64,000 nucleotides of DNA from an uncultured Bacteroidales bacterium (GCA_902799555.1 CADCBB010000015.1:1-64000); one strand, 5' to 3'. Positions 49,320 to 60,510 are shown, numbered from the stretch's first letter. Numbers and translations: made by a program. Notes: generated by a model not told the origin, from the letters alone.

Positions 49320-50402
49320 TTATTTGAAGAGTTTGTCGAAGTCCTCTTGACTAACGGTCTTGGTCTCTACCTTAACGATAGCCTTGACTGCTTCGAAGAT
49401 CTTGTCTTCTACGAGGCGCTCAACGATGCCGCGCAGTTGGTTCTCATTCTTGAGCATCTCCTGTGCGTAGTTAGCCAGCATCGCGTCTTCTACGTTCATC
49501 AGACCGTACTGCATGAACTGCATCTTCGCGATACGTTTAGCATAGTCTTCCACGTCCTCTTTCTCGATCTCGATCTTATACTCTTTCATGAGTTGGTCTT
49601 TCGCCAGATGCCATTTGAGTTCGTCGAGCATCTTGTCAAAGTCCTTATCGAGTTCCTCTTGGGTCATCTTCTCGTTTGTCTCGAGAACCCAACGTTTGAG
49701 GAAGTCAATCGGGAACTCCACCTTCTCCATCTTCTTCATGATGGCGGCCTTCACGTCGATACCGAAGCGGTACTTGGTCTCTTCAGCCAGGCTACGCTCG
49801 ATGTCCTCTTTGATGCGGGCGCGGAAACCGGCCTCATCCTTCGGAGCGTCTTCACCGTAAACCTTGGCGAACAGCTCTGCATCTACTGCGCACGGCTTCA
49901 CCTCTGCCTGCGTACCTTTCTCTTTGTCCTCCGGGATGTACTCGCCGAAGCGGTTGGTGTACGCCTCGATCTGCTTGTTGACCATCTCGTCGGTTGCCTC
50001 GATGATGTACTCAGGGATCTTGTTCTTGCCGTTCAACTTGGCATCGAACTCCGGAGCAACGGCGATATCGAAGGCGAAGGTGTAGGTGTCCTCGTGGTCG
50101 AGATCGACATGACCTTGCTCTGCGTTCGGCAGCGGATCACCAAGGATCTGCAGTTTGTTGTCCTCGATGTGTTTGTTCAGACCTTCGCCCACTTTCTTGT
50201 TCAGTACGTCTGCCAGGATGCCCTTGCCGTACATTTTCTTTACCAGACCCGCCGGCACCATACCCGGACGGAAGCCCGGCATCTGTGCTTTGTGGCGCAC
50301 CTCTTTGAGTTGCTTTGCAACCTCTTCCTGATAGTCTGCCGGCTCGATCACGATCGTCACCACCGCCATCAGGTCTTTCAATTCAGTTTGATTAATTTGC
50401 AT
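49320..50402 (-). CDS. tig: Trigger factor without the PPIase domain
   Basis: 360 residues, about 90 shorter than usual Bacteroidota trigger factor. The ribosome-binding domain is present with the signature GFRPGMVP (43-50) near the ribosome L23 contact, and the long helical chaperone domain (about 150-350) too. Where the FKBP-type PPIase domain normally sits, the sequence passes from YTNRFGEYIPEDKEKGTQAEV straight to AELFAKVYGEDAPKDEAGFR; no FKBP motifs were found. It can still bind nascent chains but not isomerise prolines (inference). Part of the typA-ctpA operon. Confidence 0.85.
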   Translation of the reverse strand: MQINQTELKDLMAVVTIVIEPADYQEEVAKQLKEVRHKAQMPGFRPGMVPAGLVKKMYGKGILADVLNKKVGEGLNKHIEDNKLQILGDPLPNAEQGHVDLDHEDTYTFAFDIAVAPEFDAKLNGKNKIPEYIIEATDEMVNKQIEAYTNRFGEYIPEDKEKGTQAEVKPCAVDAELFAKVYGEDAPKDEAGFRARIKEDIERSLAEETKYRFGIDVKAAIMKKMEKVEFPIDFLKRWVLETNEKMTQEELDKDFDKMLDELKWHLAKDQLMKEYKIEIEKEDVEDYAKRIAKMQFMQYGLMNVEDAMLANYAQEMLKNENQLRGIVERLVEDKIFEAVKAIVKVETKTVSQEDFDKLFK

Positions 50403-50423
50403 AATATTGTTGTTTTAATTATT

Positions 50424-52235
50424 TTACACTCTTCCCGCGCGTTTGCGCTCCAGTTCATCGAGGATGATCTTGCGGAGGCGCATTGCGTGCGGCGTTACTT
50501 CTACGTACTCGTCCTCTTTGATGTACTCCAGCGCCTCCTCGAGACTCATCTTGATAGGCGGCGGGAGGACAGCCTTGTCGTCCGCGGATTTCGAACGCAT
50601 GTTGGTCAGCTTCTTGCTCTTCGTCACATTGATGACGATATCGCCTTCCTTCGCGTTCTCGCCTACTACCTGTCCGGCATAGACCTCTTCCTGCGGTTCG
50701 ATGAAGAATTTTCCGCGGTCCTGCAGTTTATCGAGGGCGTAGGCATAGGCCGTACCGGCTTCCATTGCGATGAGCGAACCGTTGGTGCGCTTCACGATCT
50801 CGCCTTTCCACGGCTGGTACTCCAAGAAGCGGTGCGCCATGATCGCTTCGCCGGCGGATACGTTCATCACGTAGGTACGCATACCCATGATGCCGCGGCT
50901 CGGGATGGTGAACTCGAGGTGCACACGGTCGTTGACCATCTCCATCTTAGTCATCTCGCCTTTGTGCGTCGAGACGAACTCGATGATCTTTCCGCTGCAC
51001 TCTTCCGGTGTGTTCACCGTCAGGCTCTCCACCGGCTCGCATTTCACACCGTTGATCTCTTTGATGATCACTTGCGGCTGACCTACCTGCAGTTCGTAGC
51101 CCTCGCGACGCATCGTCTCGATGAGCACGCTCAGATGCAGCACACCGCGACCGAATACGCGCCATGACGACTCTTCCGCTCCTTTCTCCACGCGCAGCGC
51201 CAGGTTCTTCTCCAGCTCTTTGTTGAGGCGATCCTGGATATGACGGCTTGTAACGTACTTGCCGTCCTGTCCGAAGAATGGACTGTCGTTGATGCAGAAG
51301 GTCATACTCATCGTCGGCTCGTCGATAGCAATCGGCTTGAGTGCCTCGGGGTTCTCCGCATCGCAGATGGTGTCGCCGATCTCAAAACCGTCGATACCGA
51401 TCATCGCACAGATATCGCCGTTCTTCACTACGTCGGTCTTCACATGACCCATACCGGAGAAGGTATGCAGCTCTTTGATCTTGGTCTTCACCATCGTGCC
51501 GTCTTTCTTCGCCAGCGTCACGGCTTGTCCGTCCTTGAACTCACCGCGGTGTACACGTCCGATGGCGATTCGGCCGACGTAGCTGTTATAGTCCAGCGAA
51601 GTCACGAGCATCTGCGGCGTACCCGGGTTCTCTTCCGGCGCAGGGATGTACTCGATGATAGCGTCCATCAGGTCGGTGAGGTCAGTGGTCGGCTTGCGCC
51701 AGTCGGTACTCATCCAGCCTTGTTTGGCAGATCCGTACAGCGTCTGGAAATCTAACTGATCGTCCGTGGCGTTGAGATTACACATCAAGTCGAATACCTC
51801 TTCCTGTACCTCGTCCGGACGGCAGTTGAGTTTATCTACTTTGTTGATCACCACGATGGGCTTCAGGCCCAACTCCAGGGCTTTCTGCAGCACGAAGCGT
51901 GTCTGCGGCATCGCCCCCTCGAAGGCATCAACCAGCAGCAACACACCGTCTGCCATGTTTAGTACGCGCTCTACCTCACCACCGAAGTCTGCGTGCCCCG
52001 GAGTGTCTATGATATTGATCTTCGTGCCCTTGTAGTCGATGGCTACGTTCTTGGCCAAGATCGTGATACCACGTTCGCGCTCCAGGTCGTTGTTATCCAG
52101 GATCAACTCTTTAGGCTGGTCGCTGAATTCAGACTTCTGACTCACCACATGCGCTGTGTACAGCATCTTATCGACCAAGGTCGTTTTGCCGTGATCCACA
52201 TGCGCAATAATTGCTATGTTTCGTATGTTTTGCAT
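50424..52235 (-). CDS. typA: Translational GTPase TypA/BipA
   Basis: 603 residues from the ATG at 52235 ([20 protein letters not shown]). G-motifs: [40 protein letters not shown] and [13 protein letters not shown]. Domain order G, beta barrel, EF-G-like domains and the BipA C-terminal domain ([18 protein letters not shown]) is complete. A ribosome-bound GTPase needed for stress and cold adaptation. First gene of a long leftward operon with tig downstream after 21 bases. Confidence 0.95.
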   Translation of the reverse strand: MQNIRNIAIIAHVDHGKTTLVDKMLYTAHVVSQKSEFSDQPKELILDNNDLERERGITILAKNVAIDYKGTKINIIDTPGHADFGGEVERVLNMADGVLLLVDAFEGAMPQTRFVLQKALELGLKPIVVINKVDKLNCRPDEVQEEVFDLMCNLNATDDQLDFQTLYGSAKQGWMSTDWRKPTTDLTDLMDAIIEYIPAPEENPGTPQMLVTSLDYNSYVGRIAIGRVHRGEFKDGQAVTLAKKDGTMVKTKIKELHTFSGMGHVKTDVVKNGDICAMIGIDGFEIGDTICDAENPEALKPIAIDEPTMSMTFCINDSPFFGQDGKYVTSRHIQDRLNKELEKNLALRVEKGAEESSWRVFGRGVLHLSVLIETMRREGYELQVGQPQVIIKEINGVKCEPVESLTVNTPEECSGKIIEFVSTHKGEMTKMEMVNDRVHLEFTIPSRGIMGMRTYVMNVSAGEAIMAHRFLEYQPWKGEIVKRTNGSLIAMEAGTAYAYALDKLQDRGKFFIEPQEEVYAGQVVGENAKEGDIVINVTKSKKLTNMRSKSADDKAVLPPPIKMSLEEALEYIKEDEYVEVTPHAMRLRKIILDELERKRAGRV

Positions 52236-52292
52236 ATACTTTATATATATTATTCCCGTGCGCACAAGCGCACATTATTGCAAATTAGCGTG

Positions 52293-52323
52293 CAAAATTA
52301 CTACAAAAAATTGGAATATGCAA
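52293..52323 (-). promoter_or_regulatory. Promoter of the typA operon
   Basis: CTTGCATATTCC with TTG at 52323-52321 and TAATTTTG at 52300-52293. Confidence 0.8.
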
Positions 52324-52333
52324 GGAAAATCAA

Positions 52334-52360
52334 AAAAATCGCCCGAAAAGAGCGATTTTT
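52334..52360 (-). terminator. Terminator after the ruvA-sprA-kinase operon
   Basis: AAAAATCGC (52334-52342), 9-base loop, GCGATTTTT (52352-52360), just beyond the stop of the NadR-like gene. Confidence 0.75.
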
Positions 52361-52365
52361 TGCGT

Positions 52366-52830
52366 CTATACCTTGTGTTGGATGATGTAGTAGGGGATGT
52401 TGAGGGCTTGGATTTCGGATTCGTAGCGAAGGAAGAGTTCGAGGCGGATGGCGTCGGAACCGTTGGAACGAGCCGGATCGGGGATCCAAGGCAAGTCAGG
52501 GTAGGTGAGCAGATAGACATCCATCGGATAGCGGCAAATTGCCTCGTTAAGCCACTCAGGCACACGACCAAAGGCATAGTCGAACCAGACCTTCGTGACG
52601 ATTAACTCTGTATCGAAGAAATAGATCGCTTCGCCTGACAAACTCTCTAATTCCTCGATCTGGTAGCGGGCGATCTCGCAGAGTTCGTCCCAGGTTACCT
52701 CTATAGAGCCTTTGCGCTCCACGTACTCGCGGGCATATTCGGGGATGTACGTGCCGTTATAGCGGCGGGCAAGATAGCGGGCTAACGAACTCTTACCCGT
52801 ACTCTCCGGACCGATAATACCTACTTTCAT
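52366..52830 (-). CDS. NadR-type P-loop kinase domain protein
   Basis: 154 residues. Walker A near the start (GIIGPESTGKSSLARYL), then IPEYAREYVERKGSIEV, IYFFDTELIVTKVW and VYLLTYPDLPWIPDPARSNG, the pattern of the ribosylnicotinamide-kinase part of NadR in stand-alone form. It would phosphorylate nicotinamide riboside or a similar small molecule; lacks the adenylyltransferase half of NadR. The C-terminus is short but ends cleanly. Overlaps sprA by 4 bp. Confidence 0.78.
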   Translation of the reverse strand: MKVGIIGPESTGKSSLARYLARRYNGTYIPEYAREYVERKGSIEVTWDELCEIARYQIEELESLSGEAIYFFDTELIVTKVWFDYAFGRVPEWLNEAICRYPMDVYLLTYPDLPWIPDPARSNGSDAIRLELFLRYESEIQALNIPYYIIQHKV

Positions 52831-55800
52831 CGTGTCAACATGAGTTTGATGTTGAGACCTACGTTATCCGCTTGGACGGGATAAGAGGACGAGATGAGCG
52901 GCGTAGTACTCTGGTGGTCGTAGAAGAGCTGGAGGTTGATCTTCTGACTCAGCACATAGTCCGCGGAGATCTTGATAGCGAAGACCTTGTTTCCGGACGA
53001 AGCCTGGGTGATACCTTCTTCCACCTTACGGAGCAGCATCTTGACATCCTTGTAGGACAGATCGACCTGCAACTTGAGGTCGTTGCTCACTTTCTTTTCC
53101 CCGCCGTCTTTCTTCTTGGTGATGAAGCTGAGGTTCTTGATCGTATAACCGCCACCGATGACGAACTCATTCGTATGACCTTCGGTCAGTTGGACGGAGG
53201 TCACATTGAGGGCCAGGTTACGTTGCTTGCGGTACTCGGCCTTGAGGCTGAGCGAGTTCTTCATCGTCATGTTCAGTCCGATAAGCGGCGAGAACGCCTC
53301 CGTAAGGGTGACATTACCGATATCGTATGTTGAACTGGGACGCGGCGCATCATTGGTCACATCGCGTACGAAACCGACCATCTTGTTGTTCGCATCTGTA
53401 CCGACCCACGTGGAGTACGAACTATACGAACCGATGGCGTACTTACAAGTGTACGCATGGGTGAGGGTGACGGATTTGAAATGATCCTTCATCCATGGCA
53501 GGCGACCTAGACCGTCATAGGTGACGGACCAGTTAGGCAGCATCCGTAGGATGGAGAGGAAGGGGTTGAGGTCCATCTTCGAGGCATCCATACCGGTGTA
53601 CGCCGCGAGGAAAGCGGGTACGAGCACATCGGCGGAGTTATTGCTTACCCGTCCGTGCTTGTTAGGATCGTACTTGGTGCCGGTAGGTATATTGCTCAGG
53701 AAACCGGTGGTCGGCAGGGTAGTACCGTTATAGATGTCCTGCACGCGGTTGGTAAGCAAGGTCCTGTTATCGAGGAACTTACTATAGGCATCATTGGCGA
53801 AGTTCTCCTCCTCTTTGCCGACGCGGCTGAACATCGTTCCGATAGCGACCTGAGTGATGTTAAACGATCCCGTCAGGTTCTCCTGCGGTTGATCGTAACT
53901 ATAGATGATCGAACTGGACTGCGCCATATATCGTTTACCGTTGAGTTGGACTTTCAGTCCAGGCAGCGGTTCGAGGGTCAACTTGACATCGAGGTCGGAG
54001 GTATAAGCCCTGATGGCGGGTTGTACGACGCTTGTATCGCCGGAGAGCCATCCTTGCGTCTTGGCACGCTCCATGATATCCTTGGGTATGAAACCGAAGG
54101 AGAAATCAAAGCCCGGAGCATAGAGTCCGTTCACTTTCTTTTGTCCCATGAAGCCAACCTCGGGTTCGAAGCCCGGAATAGTCATGGAGTTGGTCTCGCG
54201 ATAGGTGATTTGGAGGCGGCGTATCATCGTACCGACATAGGCAAACATGTCGCCGGCTATCTGCGCCGGAGTGCGCTCATTCGGATCTTTGGTCGTGACC
54301 GTAATAGTAGCCTGTGCGCAGTCGGCTTTCGGCGTGAGTTGGATCTTCGTGTTGCCGTCCGCTTTGAAGGTGACAGGCACCGCCTTACCGGCAGAGTCCG
54401 CCACAGTGACTTTAACCGTCTCGGAGTTGAGCCGGTGAGTCACTTCGACTTGCTCACCTTTGGTGAGGGCTACGGTCTGGGTGTAGGTCTTGGGTTTGAA
54501 TGCCCGACCTCTGTTCTGCCGTCCGCTGTAGCGCTGGGTCATCGATTTCCAGTATTTGGATTTGCCGTACCAGGTCTCGAAATTGATACCTCCGTCCACC
54601 TGCCAGTTCTGCACGCTGCTTACGACGTTACCATGGTCGATACCGTTGGCAGACGAAGCGGTGCGGGTCCAGTTATAATTGGCGTTATAGGACGCATTCG
54701 CCGAGAGGGCATCGAGACCCGGGATGCGGTTAAACGGCACGTTCCACGAAGCGGTGAAGACCTGCTGATAGGTGTAGGGTTTACCCCATTTAGCAAGCGA
54801 ATGCTGAATTGTATCTTTCCATGCCTCGTACTTGTCGTTATTGAATTCATCGTCGAAATAGCCGGCCTTCAGGATCTCCGGCGTGTACTTGCCTTCGTCG
54901 ATCACGGCATTCATCGCGGACTGGAAGCTGAACTTGATGTTCTTGGTGAGGTCATACTTGATATCCACGTTCCGATCCCAAGTGAAATCCTTGCTGTAAG
55001 TGAGGTCCATCGCGTTGGCAGATACACCGGCGAGGTCGCGCATCTTCATATGGCTGAAGGTGCGGTGCATGTTGGTCGTGAACGACCAGGACTGCGGCAA
55101 GTAGTAGAAATTCATCTCCTTGAGGAACTTCACTTTGCTCACTTTCTCCACCTTCGCAAACGGCTCCCATGGTTTTGGATTGAAGTTATACGCATACTGG
55201 AAGCTACCGCGATGGTCGGTTGTGACGTTCTTCTCCATCTCCGGCGAATGTTCGTTCTGCTTGTTGTACGACGCGGAGATCGAGAAGTTAGCCGGGTCGT
55301 AGAACATATCGCGTTTCTTGGAATGGATATTGACCTTGAGGTTCGATACAGAGAACGAGGTGGACTCATGCACCGTGTTGGACATCTGCTTGATCGAGTC
55401 TTTCTCTGCTTTGGTGTTGTAGGTCTCGAGGGTCTCCTTGAGCTTGATATCGGTATCCAGCGGGTCAAAATCCGGACTGGTCGTCTCATTGCTGTACGAG
55501 ACGTAGAGCGGCATCTGGATCTTCGCTTCCTCCGGGAAGAGACGTCCGCCTTCAAGCGCCGCACTGACGCTTAACTGGTAGAAATTCTCCATGTTACGGT
55601 CGAGCACATTGGACTCGATAGAACCGTATCCTGCCGTCTCTAATTGTCCGGCTACGTTCACCTGAGCGATATCGCTGATGGCAAGCGATGCATTGGCCAT
55701 GGCCGCCATACCGCCCTGCTCATTGAACTGGCTCAGACGCAATTCGTTCACCCAAATCTCACCGCTGGCGGTGTGTTGACCGTTGTTACGCACACCGATC

Positions 55801-58800
55801 ATGATGGTCTCTACCTCTTCGAGAGTCGGGTTACCCAGCACAGTGATCTTATTCTGCGGCTTGTCGTTTGCGTCATCATAGATGACGTACGGGATGGTGT
55901 TGCTAACGCCTTCGTTACCGGCTCTCTTGGCTCTGTTACGGGCTGTCTTGGCATTGGTCAAGGCCGTCAGCGGGAAATCGAACATATTCTCCGTCGGCCA
56001 TACTTTCTCTCGGTCAGCCGCAGAGTTATTATTGTAGATGCCCTCCGGCGTGAGACGCAGCGGGATCTCGTATTCGTAGTAGTTATTGCGCAGGTCGGTA
56101 CCGAGACGGATGAAGCAGGTGAGGTCGCCGTCTTCAAGCAGCGGGTCGATCTCTTTCATCTTCTCCGCATGGACGAACATCTGCAGGTTCTTATACTGAC
56201 GTATGTCGTAGCCGGTATTCTTGTACATGGCGCGAGCATCGTGCGGACCGAGGTTCATGATACGCAGCACCATCGCCTGTTCGTTCTGGGCAATGAGCTG
56301 GGCCTGACCCGGGTCGGTCTGACGACTCACTCCCGGCGGGAGGACGTAGTTCACCGGTGTACGAGTACTATTCTCCTCGATATTAACGGTCTGCACGCTG
56401 ATAGATGCGGTATCGACTACCGCGATGCCGTTCGGCGCGAGGTCACGGGTGTACTGACGCCATTCGCCGCGAACAAGGTCCATCGTAGCAAAGCGGAGGT
56501 AGGTGTCATACCGGAATTTCTTGAGGTAGATACGCATGAAACGGATGGATTTCCAGTTGCGGATGCCACCTCGTTTGACCATATCTTTGCCTTTGAGAGG
56601 TATCTTGAACTGATACCAGGTCACATCCTCGGTCTGACCGTTACGCAGCGTCACTTGACGGACTTTCTTCTCCGTGATGTTCTGCTTACCCACCTCCAAC
56701 ATGTCTTTGCGGAGGATGATCTTGTATTCGTAGTACTTCTCGTACTCGTTGAGCGTATTATCCTGGTTGATATCTTCGATATCCGGCGTGAGGGTAGAAG
56801 CGGTACCGTAACTCTCGGTCTGCTGTTCGGTAGCGGGGGAGTTACCTTCGGTACCGTTGTACCGTTTGTAGCGGTCGAGGATCGATACTTGGTCTTGATC
56901 ATAATCCGATCCGCGGTAATAATGATAGTTATCACCGGCAGGGTCATTCCGCGGTGAGAAACGATCCGCAGCCCAACTGTTCCATACGTCCGGTGTCACT
57001 TTCGATTGCAGGTCGGTCAGGTACTGCTGGTATGCCGGCCAAGTCATCTCCTGTTCTGTGGTCAGACCATTGATACCCACATCTTGTTTCGCGCGCGAAC
57101 CCGTTTCATTGCTGAAGGCTACTACTGTACTGGTGGCACGCGGCACAAGACCCCAGACGGTCGTCTCTACCTTGTTCTGGTCGTTATCTGTGACAGGCAG
57201 ACCATGCTCAAACGCTTTCTTTCCGTCTCGCAAGATATCCTCGCTGATATCACCGAGGTTGATGTACAACTCACCGTCATAGTCCTCCGGATGATCGGGG
57301 TTCGTATGCTTGGGATCCATGAGCCAGAACTGGATGTACTCGATATTGGCTTTCTCGAAGTCGGTGTTGTCCAGACGTCGCATCATACCGCCCCAGCGGT
57401 CGTCGGAATAGATCAACTTACCGTCCGGACCGACTTCATCCGCGGAGATATTATACGCACCGCGTTCGGAGGGGTAATAAGCGAGGTTGAGGATCGGTAA
57501 CTTGGTATCGACATTGCTGGCCTCCTGCTTATTGGGATAGATCTCATCCTGATAGACGATACGCGTACGGTGGTCACTCAGCGCCGCCAAGTCATTGCGA
57601 ATATGCGCCGGTGTATTCGACTGCGGATAGCCGAAGATAGGATCCACGGTGTACCATGCCAAGTGGGCACGATTCTTGTTATAACTCGTCTTATTGATAT
57701 CAGCCGACTCGGGGAAGACCGAAGGCGTCGATGCCAAGAACCAATAACTCGGATAATGGACGTCGATATTGGTGGTCGTGGCCTCGAAGTCATCGATATA
57801 AGAGGTACCTACCTTACCGACATCGTCGGTATGACCCGGGATGAGGTGGGCAAACTCCGCATTGAGACTGAAAGTGGACGGCGCGGTAGCCGTGATCCAT
57901 GGGATCTTGTCGATCGCGTTGGTGAGCCATGGTAATTCGGTCTTCCAACTACCGTTCACACCCCAGATCGTATTGGCCAAAGGCTCCGATCCGGTGTTGA
58001 CTTTGGTGGTCAGCGGCCGTTCGCGTAAGTGCATGATCGTACCGCCGATGACGAGGTCTTTGTTGAACTCGTACTCGAGGTGGGCACCGAAGAGGGACTT
58101 GCGCTGCATGGAGAAAGTGGACTGGTTCTCCAACTTGACATCGACGTTCGTTCCGGACTCAAGGATGGAGGTGTTGATGATCGTCACCGTTCCCATGGTG
58201 TAGTCCACGGTGTAGTCCACGTTCTCGATGAGGGTGGCACCGCCAGCGGTGACAGTGACGGAACCGCGCGGCACGTTCATCGCACCGAGGCGTATCTCAC
58301 TGCCGTTCGTACCTTTGTATTTACCGGTGAGGCGGAATTTATTCTTCTCGCTGATCTCCTGCGCCACGACGAGGGTGGAGTCGTACAACTCCTGATAGCA
58401 ATATTTCTTCGCCAGATCGGTATTCTCTCCACCTAAGACGCTGGCAAGGTGACTACCGAACGGTTCGAGCACAGGGAAGAGGATCTTACCGCTACTCGAA
58501 TAAACGGTCAGACCCTCGATGAAGTCGAAGCGTCCGTCCGGACTGGCGTTGTTCTTCTGATCGAGGCGGTCAAGGTTCATCACGCGCAAGAGCTGCTTAC
58601 CGCTCACCGGCCCTTCGCTCAGGTACTGCACATCGGTTCCGACGGAGTCGTTGCGGTAGGTGACGTAGAGTTCGAATTTCTCCGACTGCACACTCGTTGC
58701 ACCGAGGGCGTAGATATTCTTCATCATCAGGTCCCAGGTACCGTAACTCAATTCCTGTCGGCTTCGTCCCATCTCTATCTGCGACCGGATATATGCTAAT

Positions 58801-60488
58801 CGAGTAGGGTTATACTCGTTCGGCGCATTGGCGCTGCTCTTCAGCATCTTAAGTGCCAAGGCTGCGGTCTTACCGGTCTGAGGTGCCGTAGTGGTGTCGC
58901 GCACCTGGTCGGTAGAGAACTCACCCACTTGGTACACCTGGCCGTTGTACGTATATTCGTAGGCTACTGCCAGCACTTCGTCCTGGTTCAGGGCACTCTT
59001 GAGAGAGATGTAACCCAAGGTACTATTCAGCGTATATTCGCCGGAAGTCAGCAGACGCGCGGACTCGATCTTCTCATAGTCGATACCTCCGGCAAGGGAG
59101 TCACCGTTGAGGTCCCGTATGCCACTAAGCGCGATGCTCGTCTGGTCGATCTGACGGAAGTCCGGCGCATTGGTCTTGATGTTGGAATAGAGGTTATTGG
59201 CATTGTTATCCGGTGCCGCCTTCGGCGCGCTACCCCAGTTGAGAACCGAGTGGTCGTTGGTTTCTCCTAAGTCGGTGAAAGCGATGATGTTACGCGCCTG
59301 GTCGTAGTTACCGCGCTTATTGGTGATCCATACCTCAATCTTATTGATTGTGAATCCGCTGGCGATATACGGCACGGACTGCATGGCCTGCTCGTAATGC
59401 TCACGGAAGAAATGGGACAGGAAGAAATGGCGGTTCTCGTCGTAGGTATCACAACTGATATCGAATTTCGTCATCTGCGCACCGCCCTTACTGCTCACCG
59501 TCTGCGCCTCACTGTTCTGCTGCGAAACCAAAGCCTGGATGCGGAACTTACCGAACTTGAGGTTTGTCTTGATACCGAACAAGGCCTGACTGCCTCGAAT
59601 GAGCGACGAAGGCAGATCCATCGTGACGTTACCCGCCTCGATGGACTGAATGATGTCGTCCTCTTCGCCTTTGTAATTGAGTTTGAGGTTCTGCTGGTCA
59701 AAGGAGAACGACGCCTCCGTGTTGTAAGAGAGGTTGAAGTTCAGTTTCGATCCTACCTTACCCTGGACGCTGGCTTGTATCTTCTCGTCAAAATCGAAGA
59801 TGTTGTTATTGCGTGCCTTGAGCGTCAGGGACGGGTTCGCGATATACTGATGCTTGAATCCGAAGAGCAGCTCCGCCGAACCCTGCATCTTAAGTTGCAC
59901 ACCTCCGGGACCGAAGACCTTATCGGCAGGACCGATATTGAACTTCATATCCGTGATGTCAAATTTTTTCTCGTTGTTATGCTCCACTTCGCCCACTTTC
60001 TGCTGCCAGTATTGGTGCATGATCTGCCGCTCGGCATAGTGGTTGTACTCCTCTTGGGTAAGCATGTACGGCGTGGTGACATCGGTGTCGCCGATGCGTG
60101 TATGGAGCACGTATATACCTGTCTCCGGCTGGTATTCGACGGTCGTGGTGACATTGTCCGGATCCTGCAGGTCGATTGAACTGCGCGGTTGCACCAACTC
60201 TCCGAAGTTCTGCACGCCTAACTGCTTCACATGCGTCGGCGCCCAGATTGCACTGTCGGTTTCGGTGACGAAATCAGCCGCTTCTTCGGGCGTTATGGCT
60301 TGGCCATCCTCTTGGCTCTTAGCTCTTTGCTCTTTACTCCTCTCCCTCGCTTCTTTCGCTGCCTTTTCCGCCTCTCTGGCCTGCTTCTCCGCGGCTTTCT
60401 GCGCTTTCTCTTCTTCAATCAGTTGCTTGAGACTCTTCTGGGCATACGTCTCCTGAACGACCATGGAACATGGTAGCCACAGAAGCAA
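52827..60488 (-). CDS. sprA: SprA, outer-membrane translocon of the type IX secretion system
   Basis: 2,553 residues, typical size. The N-terminal charged helix (SLKQLIEEEKAQKAAEKQ..), the region PGGVQLKMQGSAELLFGF, many paired beta strands and the ending QLFYDHQSTTPLISSSYPV are those of SprA, the giant barrel through which T9SS cargo crosses the outer membrane. No ATG starts it: the given start is TTG, but in-frame codons upstream read IKRLLYIVLLLWLPCSM, a better signal peptide, with ATT (60512) where an ATG is expected, right at the edge of a 7-bp array. A second array (60308) gives RSKEQRAKSQEDG. Confidence 0.9.
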   Translation of the reverse strand: MLLWLPCSMVVQETYAQKSLKQLIEEEKAQKAAEKQAREAEKAAKEARERSKEQRAKSQEDGQAITPEEAADFVTETDSAIWAPTHVKQLGVQNFGELVQPRSSIDLQDPDNVTTTVEYQPETGIYVLHTRIGDTDVTTPYMLTQEEYNHYAERQIMHQYWQQKVGEVEHNNEKKFDITDMKFNIGPADKVFGPGGVQLKMQGSAELLFGFKHQYIANPSLTLKARNNNIFDFDEKIQASVQGKVGSKLNFNLSYNTEASFSFDQQNLKLNYKGEEDDIIQSIEAGNVTMDLPSSLIRGSQALFGIKTNLKFGKFRIQALVSQQNSEAQTVSSKGGAQMTKFDISCDTYDENRHFFLSHFFREHYEQAMQSVPYIASGFTINKIEVWITNKRGNYDQARNIIAFTDLGETNDHSVLNWGSAPKAAPDNNANNLYSNIKTNAPDFRQIDQTSIALSGIRDLNGDSLAGGIDYEKIESARLLTSGEYTLNSTLGYISLKSALNQDEVLAVAYEYTYNGQVYQVGEFSTDQVRDTTTAPQTGKTAALALKMLKSSANAPNEYNPTRLAYIRSQIEMGRSRQELSYGTWDLMMKNIYALGATSVQSEKFELYVTYRNDSVGTDVQYLSEGPVSGKQLLRVMNLDRLDQKNNASPDGRFDFIEGLTVYSSSGKILFPVLEPFGSHLASVLGGENTDLAKKYCYQELYDSTLVVAQEISEKNKFRLTGKYKGTNGSEIRLGAMNVPRGSVTVTAGGATLIENVDYTVDYTMGTVTIINTSILESGTNVDVKLENQSTFSMQRKSLFGAHLEYEFNKDLVIGGTIMHLRERPLTTKVNTGSEPLANTIWGVNGSWKTELPWLTNAIDKIPWITATAPSTFSLNAEFAHLIPGHTDDVGKVGTSYIDDFEATTTNIDVHYPSYWFLASTPSVFPESADINKTSYNKNRAHLAWYTVDPIFGYPQSNTPAHIRNDLAALSDHRTRIVYQDEIYPNKQEASNVDTKLPILNLAYYPSERGAYNISADEVGPDGKLIYSDDRWGGMMRRLDNTDFEKANIEYIQFWLMDPKHTNPDHPEDYDGELYINLGDISEDILRDGKKAFEHGLPVTDNDQNKVETTVWGLVPRATSTVVAFSNETGSRAKQDVGINGLTTEQEMTWPAYQQYLTDLQSKVTPDVWNSWAADRFSPRNDPAGDNYHYYRGSDYDQDQVSILDRYKRYNGTEGNSPATEQQTESYGTASTLTPDIEDINQDNTLNEYEKYYEYKIILRKDMLEVGKQNITEKKVRQVTLRNGQTEDVTWYQFKIPLKGKDMVKRGGIRNWKSIRFMRIYLKKFRYDTYLRFATMDLVRGEWRQYTRDLAPNGIAVVDTASISVQTVNIEENSTRTPVNYVLPPGVSRQTDPGQAQLIAQNEQAMVLRIMNLGPHDARAMYKNTGYDIRQYKNLQMFVHAEKMKEIDPLLEDGDLTCFIRLGTDLRNNYYEYEIPLRLTPEGIYNNNSAADREKVWPTENMFDFPLTALTNAKTARNRAKRAGNEGVSNTIPYVIYDDANDKPQNKITVLGNPTLEEVETIMIGVRNNGQHTASGEIWVNELRLSQFNEQGGMAAMANASLAISDIAQVNVAGQLETAGYGSIESNVLDRNMENFYQLSVSAALEGGRLFPEEAKIQMPLYVSYSNETTSPDFDPLDTDIKLKETLETYNTKAEKDSIKQMSNTVHESTSFSVSNLKVNIHSKKRDMFYDPANFSISASYNKQNEHSPEMEKNVTTDHRGSFQYAYNFNPKPWEPFAKVEKVSKVKFLKEMNFYYLPQSWSFTTNMHRTFSHMKMRDLAGVSANAMDLTYSKDFTWDRNVDIKYDLTKNIKFSFQSAMNAVIDEGKYTPEILKAGYFDDEFNNDKYEAWKDTIQHSLAKWGKPYTYQQVFTASWNVPFNRIPGLDALSANASYNANYNWTRTASSANGIDHGNVVSSVQNWQVDGGINFETWYGKSKYWKSMTQRYSGRQNRGRAFKPKTYTQTVALTKGEQVEVTHRLNSETVKVTVADSAGKAVPVTFKADGNTKIQLTPKADCAQATITVTTKDPNERTPAQIAGDMFAYVGTMIRRLQITYRETNSMTIPGFEPEVGFMGQKKVNGLYAPGFDFSFGFIPKDIMERAKTQGWLSGDTSVVQPAIRAYTSDLDVKLTLEPLPGLKVQLNGKRYMAQSSSIIYSYDQPQENLTGSFNITQVAIGTMFSRVGKEEENFANDAYSKFLDNRTLLTNRVQDIYNGTTLPTTGFLSNIPTGTKYDPNKHGRVSNNSADVLVPAFLAAYTGMDASKMDLNPFLSILRMLPNWSVTYDGLGRLPWMKDHFKSVTLTHAYTCKYAIGSYSSYSTWVGTDANNKMVGFVRDVTNDAPRPSSTYDIGNVTLTEAFSPLIGLNMTMKNSLSLKAEYRKQRNLALNVTSVQLTEGHTNEFVIGGGYTIKNLSFITKKKDGGEKKVSNDLKLQVDLSYKDVKMLLRKVEEGITQASSGNKVFAIKISADYVLSQKINLQLFYDHQSTTPLISSSYPVQADNVGLNIKLMLTR
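60308..60345. repeat. 7-bp array (CTCTTNN) inside sprA
   Basis: CTCTTGG, CTCTTAG, CTCTTTG, CTCTTTA, CTCCTCT; encodes ERSKEQRAKSQED near the SprA N-terminus. Confidence 0.8.
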
Positions 60489-60510
60489 TACTATGTATAA
60501 TAAACGTTTA

